Positions 37,692-45,345 of a DNA stretch of 64,000 bases are shown piece after piece. Each line of letters opens with the position of its first letter. Position 1 is the first letter of the stretch. Location of the stretch: contig NZ_CP143624.1 of NCBI RefSeq assembly GCF_050038885.1, forward strand, positions 4,588,001-4,652,000. The letters run 5' to 3'. The position numbers and the translations under genes were made by a program. The stretch comes from Myxococcus flavus. GTDB lineage: Bacteria; Myxococcota; Myxococcia; Myxococcales; Myxococcaceae. A model generated the notes under the pieces. That model searched no databases and was not told the DNA's origin. It saw only the letters and a program-made list of their open reading frames with translations.

Positions 37692-38893
37692 GCCCGGCCC
37701 TGCGAGTCCTGATGGTGGACGACAGCCCCTCGGACCGGTTCGCCGTGCGCCGGGCGCTGGATCGGGATGAGGAGCAGGCCTGGGCGCTGGACTCGGTGTC
37801 CTCGGCGGAGGAGGCCCTCACGGTGATCGCCGCGCAGCCGCCGGACGTGGTGCTCATCGACTTCCACCTGCCTGGCATGTCGGGGCTGGAGCTGTTGCGG
37901 CAGCTGCGTGCCCAGCCGCACGCCGCGCTTCCCGCGATGGTGATGCTCACCGGCAGCGGCAACGAGCGGGTCGCGGTGGAGGCGATGAAGTCCGGCGCCC
38001 AGGACTACCTCGTGAAGGATGCGTACAGCGCCGAGCGGCTCCGCCGGTGTCTCAAGGCGTCGGTGGAGACGGTGCGCATGATGCGCGAGCTGGAGGAGCG
38101 CCGGGCACAGACGGAGCGCGCGGAGCGGGAGGCACGCGAGGCGCTGGCCGTGCGCGACGAGCTCTTCGCTCTGGCCACGCACGACCTCAAGGGGCCGCTG
38201 CAAATCATGACGCTCAACGCCCAGTTGCTGCAGCGCCAGCTCTCGAAGAGCGCGCCCGGCGCCGCCCAGGCGTCACGGCTGGAGCACATCGTCCGCGCCG
38301 CGCACCGCATGGGGGAGCTCATCGACCAGTTCCTGGAGGCGACGCGCAACCAGGAGCGGCCCCTGAACCGCGAGCCCCTGGACCTGCTGGAGTTGGTGCG
38401 CTCCAAGGTGCACGCGCTGGAAGCCTCGGGCCGTCACCGCTTCGTGCTGCGCTCGGAGGGGGCGGCCTTCACCGGCCACTGGGACTCGCGCGCCCTGGAG
38501 CGCATCCTGGACAACCTGCTGGGCAACGCGGTGAAGTACAGCGCCGAGGGCACCACCGTCACCGTCGCGCTGGCGTCCGAGCCGGGCAGTCCGTCCGGCG
38601 GCGTGCGGCTCCAGGTGTCGGACGAGGGCATGGGCATTCCCACCGAGGACCTGCCCTTCGTGTTCGATCGCTTCCGGCGCGGACGGAACGTGGCGTCGGG
38701 CATCGGGGGCAGCGGGGTGGGGCTGGCCAGCGCCCGCCGCCTGGTGATGCTGCACGGCGGCACCATCCACGTGGAGAGCGAGGAGGGCCGCGGCGCCACC
38801 TTCATCGTGCGGCTCCCACGCACCGCGTCCCGGTTGGAAGCGCCGGAGGAAGCGGCGCTTCCCGAGGCCGAGTCCGTCTCCTCCACGCCGTGA
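37688..38893 (+). CDS. Hybrid REC-HisKA kinase of the light operon
   Basis: A 401-residue protein. The N-terminal receiver (residues 1-125) has the acidic pair in LMVDDSPSD, D58 in VVLIDFHLPG and Lys in YLVKDA. A coiled coil (about 130-158, RMMRELEERRAQTE) leads to HisKA with H-box LATHDLKGPLQ (H165) and HATPase_c with NLLGNAVKYS and GVGLASARR. Receiver-first kinases can be switched by an upstream kinase, so the phytochrome may act through it. ATG 37688 overlaps the preceding stop (ATGA). It converges on the DUF420 gene with a 9-bp gap. Confidence 0.9.
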   Translation: MSPALRVLMVDDSPSDRFAVRRALDRDEEQAWALDSVSSAEEALTVIAAQPPDVVLIDFHLPGMSGLELLRQLRAQPHAALPAMVMLTGSGNERVAVEAMKSGAQDYLVKDAYSAERLRRCLKASVETVRMMRELEERRAQTERAEREAREALAVRDELFALATHDLKGPLQIMTLNAQLLQRQLSKSAPGAAQASRLEHIVRAAHRMGELIDQFLEATRNQERPLNREPLDLLELVRSKVHALEASGRHRFVLRSEGAAFTGHWDSRALERILDNLLGNAVKYSAEGTTVTVALASEPGSPSGGVRLQVSDEGMGIPTEDLPFVFDRFRRGRNVASGIGGSGVGLASARRLVMLHGGTIHVESEEGRGATFIVRLPRTASRLEAPEEAALPEAESVSSTP

Positions 38894-38902
38894 CGGCGGA
38901 CG

Positions 38903-39466
38903 TCAGAGAACGGCGGGGGCGCTGCCGCGCAGCATGAAGTACACGACGACGCCCGTCACCGACACGTAGACCCAGATGGGCGCCAGCCACCGCGTCACCT
39001 TGCGGTGCCGGACGAAGTCCTGGCGCCACGTGAAGTAGAAGGCCACCAGCGCCATGGGCACCACGGGGATGGACAGCAGCACGTGGCTGGCCAGGATGCA
39101 CAGGTACAGCGCGCGCCAGTCGCCCACGTAGCGCGTGTCGCCATGCACGAAGTGGTAGGCCAGGTAGCACACCAGGAACAGCGCGGACATGGTGAAGGCC
39201 GACACCATCAGATACTGATGGACCTGCCGCGCCCCGCGCTTCACCGCCACCCAACCGCCGATGAGCAGCGCGGCGGCCGTGGCGTTGAGACCGGCGTTCA
39301 CCGCCGGGAGGAAGCGCAGGTTGACGCCCTCCACCGGGCCCCCGCTCCTCACCAGCAGAATCCAGCCGATGAAGGCCAGCGCCACGGCGGAAACGACCGC
39401 GGTGAAGATGAAGAAGGCCCGGTCACTCACCCGGGGCTGGAGCGCGGCAGGGGCGGCGTTCGACAT
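38903..39466 (-). CDS. DUF420 family membrane protein
   Basis: A 187-residue integral membrane protein with about five hydrophobic segments (for example FFIFTAVVSAVALAFIGWILL and LVCYLAYHFVHGD). Conserved histidines occur in HQYLM, YHFVHG, ASHVLLS and the RHRKVTRW region. DUF420/YozB-like proteins are often linked to cytochrome c oxidase assembly, but no oxidase genes are in this window, so that role is only inferred. ATAGGGGACC precedes the start. Confidence 0.8.
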   Translation of the reverse strand: MSNAAPAALQPRVSDRAFFIFTAVVSAVALAFIGWILLVRSGGPVEGVNLRFLPAVNAGLNATAAALLIGGWVAVKRGARQVHQYLMVSAFTMSALFLVCYLAYHFVHGDTRYVGDWRALYLCILASHVLLSIPVVPMALVAFYFTWRQDFVRHRKVTRWLAPIWVYVSVTGVVVYFMLRGSAPAVL

Positions 39467-39535
39467 GGTGGTCCCCTATCTCGCGCGGGCCGGGGCCGGT
39501 TGCAACTCCGTCGGAAGGAGTGGTGCGATTAGGGG

Positions 39536-39600
39536 GCATATGTCGGATGGAATGTTTCATTAGCTGTCACTGGATCTTGAAACTGTAATTCCTGCATACT
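39536..39600 (+). promoter_or_regulatory. AT-rich presumptive promoter region of the exported-protein operon
   Basis: The 174-bp gap between divergent genes contains an AT-richer stretch here with TGTAAT at 39584-39589 as a possible -10. No convincing -35 is spaced correctly, so an alternative sigma factor is possible. GGAGG at 39629-39633 is the downstream Shine-Dalgarno. Confidence 0.3.
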
Positions 39601-39640
39601 GGGACTGGTCTTCCCCGACCCCCCATCCGGAGGTCCCCCC

Positions 39641-41662
39641 GTGCTCCGTGTGCGCTACCTCGCCCACCTGGCGAGTGCCGCCCTGCTGCTGGCCTTGCCA
39701 GCCTCTGCTCAAGAGGCTGTCTGTTCACCAGTTGTCGCCAAGGTGCCCCTGGAGCGGCATCTGAGGCAGCTGTCGCTGGACCTGCTGGGCCGCCCTCCCA
39801 CCTATGAGGAGTACCAGGCCATCCAGGCCAAGGGGTCCATCGGCGTGGAAGACATCCGCGCGATGATGACGAAGGACGAGTTCAACGCGCGCATCCGCAG
39901 CTATCACCGGGCGTTGCTGCGTTCGAACCTCTCCAGCAGCCTCAACAACAACCAGAACTCGCGGGTGACCGGTAACGGCAGCACCAGCGCGTATGGCATC
40001 GCGGGCAACCCCGCTGCGACGCTGCGCGGCGCCAACGGCGCCACGTGCAACTCCGACATCGCACAGGACGCGTGCCTCACGGCGGAGCAGCCGGACGCAC
40101 ACGCGGCGCCGCTCACCGCGCAGCCGCGCACCAGCTGCTACGACGACTATGGCGTGCCGCTGGCGGTCAGCTACGACTACGACACGAACTACTATGCCTG
40201 CACGCCGCTCCAGCCGACCACGGCGGGCGCCACGGCGAAGTGCTCGGACCTGCTGAGCACCAGCCACCCGCAGCACAAGTATCTCTACTTCTGCGACCAG
40301 CGCGGCTCGGGCAGCAGCGCGGGCGCCTTCATCTGCAAGCCGGACCCGGAGAAGGCCACCACGTCCGCGCTGACGGTGGAGGAGATGGACGGCACCAAGG
40401 TCCGGGCGTTCCGCCACCCCAACCCGGACTCCAACCCGGCGCTCACCGAGCTGAAGCGCTGCACGCTGGACCTGGAGCTGCGCAACGGCCTCCGGGGCAA
40501 CTACGGGGTGCAGCGCGGCTGCGTCCTGCGCGAGGGCTATGTGATGAAGCCCGCGCCCTACTGGTCCACGGACAAGTCGCCGGAGAGCGTCAAGGTGTGC
40601 GCCATCGACGCGCAGGAGCGCAACCACAACCCGTGGACGATGGCGTCCTGTGAGACGTCGCGCTTCTCCTCGGACCGCAGCTGCGGCTGTGGCGAGGGGA
40701 TGCGCCGCTGCGAGGTGGCCGCCATCGCCGCCCAGGACATCAAGGCGGTGCACACCCAGCGCGTGGATGCCTTCAACGAGGAGCCCCTGCGCATCGCCGA
40801 GTCCGTGGTGCAGCGCGACGAGCCCTACTTCAACATCCTCACCACCCGCCGCTCGTTCGTGAACGGCACCCTCTCCGAGTACTTCCGCAACAACCAGGGC
40901 GTGGGCGTCTTCAACGTGACGGCGCCCGCCTCTCCGGGCGCGATACCGGCGGTGCCCTACAACAACGCGGACACCTGGGCGGAGTACACGCGGAGCGAGG
41001 GGCACTCGGGCGTGCTCACCACGCCGTCCTACCTCTACCGCTTCCCCACGCAGCGCGCGCGCGTGAATCACTTCTACGAGGCCTTCCTCTGCAAGACATT
41101 CGCGCCGCCGACGGGCGCCTCGTCCCCCGCGCCCGATGATGCCTGCAACCGCGAGAACAACCTGGCGGTGCGCTGCGGCTGCAACTACTGCCACGCCACC
41201 ATCGAGCCCACGGGCGCCCACTGGGGCCGCTACGCGGAGCGCTCCGCGCAGTTCCTGGCGCCCGACCAGTTCCCCCGCTTCGACCCGAAGTGCCGTGACT
41301 GCGCCCTCAACGGCGACACCAACTGCGGCGGCGAGTGCAGCCAGTACGTCATGCAGGCGTACGACGGCGACGGCGCCAGCAGCCTGGGCATGCTCAAGAC
41401 GTACCTCTACCGCACGCCGGACGAGGAGCAGAACATCGAGGCCGGCCCCGCGCTGCTGGTGCAGAAGATGCTCCAGTCCGGGGACCTCGAGCGCTGCACG
41501 GTGCGCCGCATCTGGACCGAGTTCCTCGGCCGCCCGATGACGGCGGAGGAGCAGCGCATGTACCTGGCGCCGCTCGCCCAGGACTTCGCTCGCAGTGGTC
41601 ACCGCCTCAAGGCGCTCATCGAGCGCGTGGTGACGTCCGACGCCTACCGGAGGATTGACTGA
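39641..41662 (+). CDS. Exported CxxCH protein, PSCyt2/DUF1585-like, first gene of a five-gene operon
   Basis: A 673-residue protein with a signal peptide (LASAALLLALPASAQ). The N-terminal segment LRQLSLDLLGRPPTYEEYQA resembles the start of PSCyt2/DUF1549 domains. The middle (about residues 130-390) is rich in cysteines and tyrosines and probably disulfide-bonded. CGCNYCH at about residue 518 is a single CxxCH heme-c-type site. The C-terminus (VRRIWTEFLGRPMTAEEQ, then GHRLKALIERVVTSDAYR) matches the DUF1585-like end of planctomycete cytochrome proteins. Its GTG start follows CCGGAGG. It overlaps the next gene by one base (TGATG). Heme binding and partners are inferred; overall function is unknown. 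Confidence 0.7.
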   Translation: MLRVRYLAHLASAALLLALPASAQEAVCSPVVAKVPLERHLRQLSLDLLGRPPTYEEYQAIQAKGSIGVEDIRAMMTKDEFNARIRSYHRALLRSNLSSSLNNNQNSRVTGNGSTSAYGIAGNPAATLRGANGATCNSDIAQDACLTAEQPDAHAAPLTAQPRTSCYDDYGVPLAVSYDYDTNYYACTPLQPTTAGATAKCSDLLSTSHPQHKYLYFCDQRGSGSSAGAFICKPDPEKATTSALTVEEMDGTKVRAFRHPNPDSNPALTELKRCTLDLELRNGLRGNYGVQRGCVLREGYVMKPAPYWSTDKSPESVKVCAIDAQERNHNPWTMASCETSRFSSDRSCGCGEGMRRCEVAAIAAQDIKAVHTQRVDAFNEEPLRIAESVVQRDEPYFNILTTRRSFVNGTLSEYFRNNQGVGVFNVTAPASPGAIPAVPYNNADTWAEYTRSEGHSGVLTTPSYLYRFPTQRARVNHFYEAFLCKTFAPPTGASSPAPDDACNRENNLAVRCGCNYCHATIEPTGAHWGRYAERSAQFLAPDQFPRFDPKCRDCALNGDTNCGGECSQYVMQAYDGDGASSLGMLKTYLYRTPDEEQNIEAGPALLVQKMLQSGDLERCTVRRIWTEFLGRPMTAEEQRMYLAPLAQDFARSGHRLKALIERVVTSDAYRRID

Positions 41663-42321
41663 TGCGCCGCCTCGTCTTGACCGCCGCGCTCCTCGCGCTG
41701 GCCACCGGCTGCTCGAAGGATGACGCGCAGTCCACCGACGGGCTCATCGAGCCCATCCCCAACCCGCACCAGCCCGGGGACTTCACGCCCCTGCCGGACC
41801 CCGAGGCCCAGGAGGGCAGCGTGGGCCGCGCGCCGCGCCGGCTCACCGTGGCCCAACTGGACGCCGCCATCCTCGGGGCGGTGGGGCAGCGCTGGACCGA
41901 CCTCGACTCGCGTGCCACCTCCATGGGGCGCGCGGACTACGCCCTGGTGGTGAGCGAGAACACCGAGCCCAACCTCGTGTTCGCCAAGTTCCTGGAGGAC
42001 GGCGCGCGCAAGGTGTGCATCAACCAGGCGTCCGCCGAGATGCGCATGACGGACCCGGCGGCCCGCACCATGGGCCGGATGCTGCCGGAGAAGTGGGATG
42101 ACCTGACGAAGCTGACGGACGCCGAGGTGCGCGCACAGCTCGTCTACATGTCCACCCGCTTCTGGGGCGCGCCGCTGGCCGGCGAGGAGCTGACGAAGTG
42201 GACGTCCTTCTTCACCCAGGCCGCGGCCCGGGTGCAGACCCTCTCCTCTTCCAAGCGCCATGAGACGTTGGCCGTGGTGTGTATCGCCATGCTGACGGAC
42301 CCGCGCTTCATCACCTACTGA
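41662..42321 (+). CDS. Small lipoprotein partner in the DUF1501 operon
   Basis: A 219-residue lipoprotein (MRRLVLTAALLALATGCSK). After a proline-rich linker it carries APRRLTVAQLDAAIL and ends with TLAVVCIAMLTDPRFITY. These two pieces are reminiscent of the boundaries of PSCyt/DUF1592-DUF1585 proteins, so it may be a shortened relative of the upstream protein lacking any CxxCH. The start ATG overlaps the upstream stop. The next gene follows after 17 bp. The function is not known. Confidence 0.65.
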   Translation: MRRLVLTAALLALATGCSKDDAQSTDGLIEPIPNPHQPGDFTPLPDPEAQEGSVGRAPRRLTVAQLDAAILGAVGQRWTDLDSRATSMGRADYALVVSENTEPNLVFAKFLEDGARKVCINQASAEMRMTDPAARTMGRMLPEKWDDLTKLTDAEVRAQLVYMSTRFWGAPLAGEELTKWTSFFTQAAARVQTLSSSKRHETLAVVCIAMLTDPRFITY

Positions 42322-42338
42322 CGCTCGGAGTGCCTGCG

Positions 42339-43769
42339 ATGAAGAAGAACCGCCACGACGAGAATTGCGCGCAGGGCTGCGCCCACGGGCGCCGCACCTT
42401 CCTGAAGGCCGCCGCGGGTTTCATGGGCTCCACGCTGCTGGGTGGCGTGCCGTTCCGCGCCTTCGCCCAGGCCGCGGAGCTGGCGCCGCCGGACCGCTGC
42501 TTCGTCTTCGTCTACTTCAACGGGGGCTGGGACCAGCTGCTGGCCTTCGACCCCCGGGACCCCACCGAGTTCACCGCGGAGCGGGCCTCGGAGACGAAGA
42601 TCCTCCCGGGCTACGACCAGATAAGGGACTCGCGCTTCGAGTCCCGACCGCTCATCCCCGCCGAGCGCGCGGGGGCGGGCCGGCCGAACATCGACTTCGG
42701 GCCCGCGGTGGGGACGCGGCTGGCCGCCCACTATGACCTGATGACCGTGGTGCGCGGCATCAACATGAACACGCTGGGCCACGAGGTGGGCTACCGCTAC
42801 TTCCTCACCGGGAAGATGCCCATTGGCAGCGCGGCCCGTGGGTCCTCCACCGCGACGGAAATCGTGGGGCAGATGAAGCCGCGCGTGCCCATCGCGTCCA
42901 TCTCCTACAACGTGGAGTCGTACAACGACCGGTACGGCGGCTATGCCAACGCGCTGCGCGTCAGCCGCCGGGACGACCTGCTCCTGACGCTGAAGGGCAG
43001 CTCGGACAAGCTGGACAGCGAGCTGGAGAACCAGCTGCTCGACTTCCGAGGCCAGCCCATCAACTGCGAGCAGGCGGCCTATGGCGCGCGCGGGCTGGGC
43101 GCCACCTACGCCAACAGCCAGGACCAGATGCGGCTCATCCAGTCCCAGGGCCTGGACAAGGCCTTCGACTTCCTCGCGGCGGCCAGCCAGCCGCACGGCC
43201 CGGAGATGGCGGCCATTCGCCAGCACTACAACCTGAACAACACCAACGACGTGAACGGGGAGCGCGGCCGCGCCGCCACGGTGGCCACCGCGCTGAAGAA
43301 GGGCATCGCCCAGTGCGTCACCGTCAACCTGATTGGCGGCCTGGACACGCACTTCGGCACCCAGCTCACGCACGCCAACAACCAGCGGCGCGGCTTCGAC
43401 GCGCTGGCCATGCTGGTGGAGGACCTGCGCGCCAGCCCGCATCCGTCGGGCGGCACCTTCATGGACCACACCACCATCATGGTGTTCTCCGAGTTCTCCC
43501 GCACGCCGCTCATCAACAGCTCCGGTGGCCGTGACCACCACCTGAGCAACTCCGCGCTGCTGATGGGCGCCGGCGTGAAGCACAACTTCGTGTTCGGCCG
43601 CAGCGGCGACATCGGCATGGCGCCCGGGACCTTCGACCTGCGCACCGGCGCGTCGGACCCGAACGGTGAGAACATCCTGCCCGAGCACGTCATCGCCACC
43701 GTGCTGGCGTCCGCCGGGCTGGACTACAGCATCACCCGCGTCGAACCCCTGCGTCCCATCCTCGCCTGA
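42339..43769 (+). CDS. Tat-exported DUF1501 family protein
   Basis: A 476-residue protein with a twin-arginine signal (GRRTFLKAAAGFMGSTLLGG, ending AFAQAA). The DUF1501 body has FVYFNGGWDQLLAFDP, GLDTHFGTQ, FSEFSRTP and GGRDHHLSNSALLMG. The Asp/His pairs match the sulfatase/alkaline-phosphatase-like core of the family. In planctomycetes DUF1501 genes sit next to PSCyt/PSD genes, the same neighbourhood as here. Tat export suggests folding, possibly metal loading, in the cytoplasm. The activity of the family is not established. The start at 42339 follows CGGAGTG. Confidence 0.85.
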   Translation: MKKNRHDENCAQGCAHGRRTFLKAAAGFMGSTLLGGVPFRAFAQAAELAPPDRCFVFVYFNGGWDQLLAFDPRDPTEFTAERASETKILPGYDQIRDSRFESRPLIPAERAGAGRPNIDFGPAVGTRLAAHYDLMTVVRGINMNTLGHEVGYRYFLTGKMPIGSAARGSSTATEIVGQMKPRVPIASISYNVESYNDRYGGYANALRVSRRDDLLLTLKGSSDKLDSELENQLLDFRGQPINCEQAAYGARGLGATYANSQDQMRLIQSQGLDKAFDFLAAASQPHGPEMAAIRQHYNLNNTNDVNGERGRAATVATALKKGIAQCVTVNLIGGLDTHFGTQLTHANNQRRGFDALAMLVEDLRASPHPSGGTFMDHTTIMVFSEFSRTPLINSSGGRDHHLSNSALLMGAGVKHNFVFGRSGDIGMAPGTFDLRTGASDPNGENILPEHVIATVLASAGLDYSITRVEPLRPILA

Positions 43770-43782
43770 GCCGTCCATCCGC

Positions 43783-45312
43783 ATGCGCATGCTTCCGAGG
43801 GCTTCCGCCTCCGCCGTTCTCTCCCTGCTCTCGCTCGTCGTCCTCGGGGCCTGTGCGGAGGAAGGTTCACTCCCGCTCGACACCCCCGAGCTGACGCCCT
43901 TCCAGCCGGCCCAGGTCCAGGCCGTGACGGCCCTGGCCCCGCTGTCCGGCTTCGCGGACCAGGCAGGGGGCGGCGTCTTCGCCAGCGCGTCGCGCGAGCT
44001 CGTGCGGCTGCGGCTGGACGGCTCGCTCGGCGCGATGGAGCCCCACCCGGGGAACACCGCGGCGGCTGGCGCCATCCAGGGCGTCTTCCGCCTGGGGCCC
44101 CACAGCGCCCTGGTGGAGACGCAGAACGGCCTCTTCCTGGCGGAGTCGGGGTGGCTCATCGAGCCGCCCTGGCGGCAGGCGCTGGGGCCGGGCGTCATCG
44201 CCACGGCGCAGTCCGCGGACGGCGCGGTGTGGATGGCGCATGCCCGCGGCCTCTTCCGGCTGCAGGAGGGCACGCTGGCGGAGCTGAAGGTGGATGGCGC
44301 GTCGGTGACGGGCATCACCTCGCTGGCGGCTGCGCCGTCCCCGGAGAACATGCCCGGGGTGTGGTTCCTGCGGGACGGCATCCTCGGCGTGGCGGTGGCC
44401 GTCAGCACCACCCAGTACCGGGTGCACGCCCCGGGCGCGCCCCTGGCGGCGGGTGAGACGCTCCTGTCGCTGGCGGGCATCGGGCCCGCGGTGGGCACCA
44501 ACGGCGAGCTGTGGGCGCTCACCACCCAGGGCCTGCTGCGCCGGACCCGCGACGGCTGGCGCCGCGTGGAGCTGGCGCACAAGCCGGAGCAGCTGGTGGG
44601 GTCGGGCCGCTTCCTGTGGGCCCGCGCCGGCGGCGCGCTGCTCCACTACGACGCGGACGCCAACGCCTGGGGCGTGGCCGAGGCCGCCGCCGCGGGTGAC
44701 TTCCAGTTCCTCGCGGCGGACGAGAGCGGCAGCGTCTGGGTGCACCGGGCCGGCACGTCCGTCGCGCTGAGCCGCGTGCTGGTGCCCCGCCTGCTGGGGC
44801 TCTACCAGGGCCTGCGGCTGGTGGAGGACGGGCTGGTGGTGCGCGCGGTGATGCCGCCGGGCCCGGCGCCCACGAGCGTCGTCTACAAGCTGGGCGCCAC
44901 GGAGATTCCCACCGAAGGGCCGGACTACAGCCTGGGGGGCCTGGAGGCGGATGGCACGCACCGGGCCTACTCCTTCGCGACGCTCGAGGCCGGCCGCTAC
45001 GTGCTGGCGGTGGTGGCGCGTTACGAGGACGGCTCGGAGGCGCAGCGCTCGGTGCCGTTCGACTTCGCCCCCTTGAACGCGGGGCCGCTGAGCTGGGACA
45101 AGGACATCCGTCCCATCCACGAGGCGCGGTGCCGCAACTGCCACAACAACGCCAGCGCGGCCCGTTCGCTCGACAGCTACGAGCTGTGGCGGGCGAACGC
45201 GCCCATCATCACCGCGGCCGTGCGGGACCAGCGGATGCCCGCCGATGGGCCCATGGACCCCGAGCTCATCTCCCGCATCCAGCGTTGGGCCGCCTCCGGC
45301 GCCCGGCCCTGA
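43783..45312 (+). CDS. Propeller-like lipoprotein with C-terminal CxxCH
   Basis: A 509-residue lipoprotein (lipobox VVLGAC). The middle consists of repeated short beta units ending in small-residue turns (for example GVIATAQSADGAVWMAHARG and GTNGELWALTTQGLLRR), suggesting a beta-propeller similar to two-component regulator propeller repeats. The C-terminal domain has DKDIRPIHEARCRNCH, a single CxxCH, followed by MPADGPMDPELISRIQRW. This is the layout of a c-type cytochrome or planctomycete PSCyt1-like cap. ATG 43783 or 43789 could start it. It lies 13 bp after the DUF1501 gene and 33 bp before the FG-GAP gene. Confidence 0.7.
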   Translation: MRMLPRASASAVLSLLSLVVLGACAEEGSLPLDTPELTPFQPAQVQAVTALAPLSGFADQAGGGVFASASRELVRLRLDGSLGAMEPHPGNTAAAGAIQGVFRLGPHSALVETQNGLFLAESGWLIEPPWRQALGPGVIATAQSADGAVWMAHARGLFRLQEGTLAELKVDGASVTGITSLAAAPSPENMPGVWFLRDGILGVAVAVSTTQYRVHAPGAPLAAGETLLSLAGIGPAVGTNGELWALTTQGLLRRTRDGWRRVELAHKPEQLVGSGRFLWARAGGALLHYDADANAWGVAEAAAAGDFQFLAADESGSVWVHRAGTSVALSRVLVPRLLGLYQGLRLVEDGLVVRAVMPPGPAPTSVVYKLGATEIPTEGPDYSLGGLEADGTHRAYSFATLEAGRYVLAVVARYEDGSEAQRSVPFDFAPLNAGPLSWDKDIRPIHEARCRNCHNNASAARSLDSYELWRANAPIITAAVRDQRMPADGPMDPELISRIQRWAASGARP

Positions 45313-45345
45313 AGCAACGCGCAGTCTCCCCCCGAGGTACCTGAC

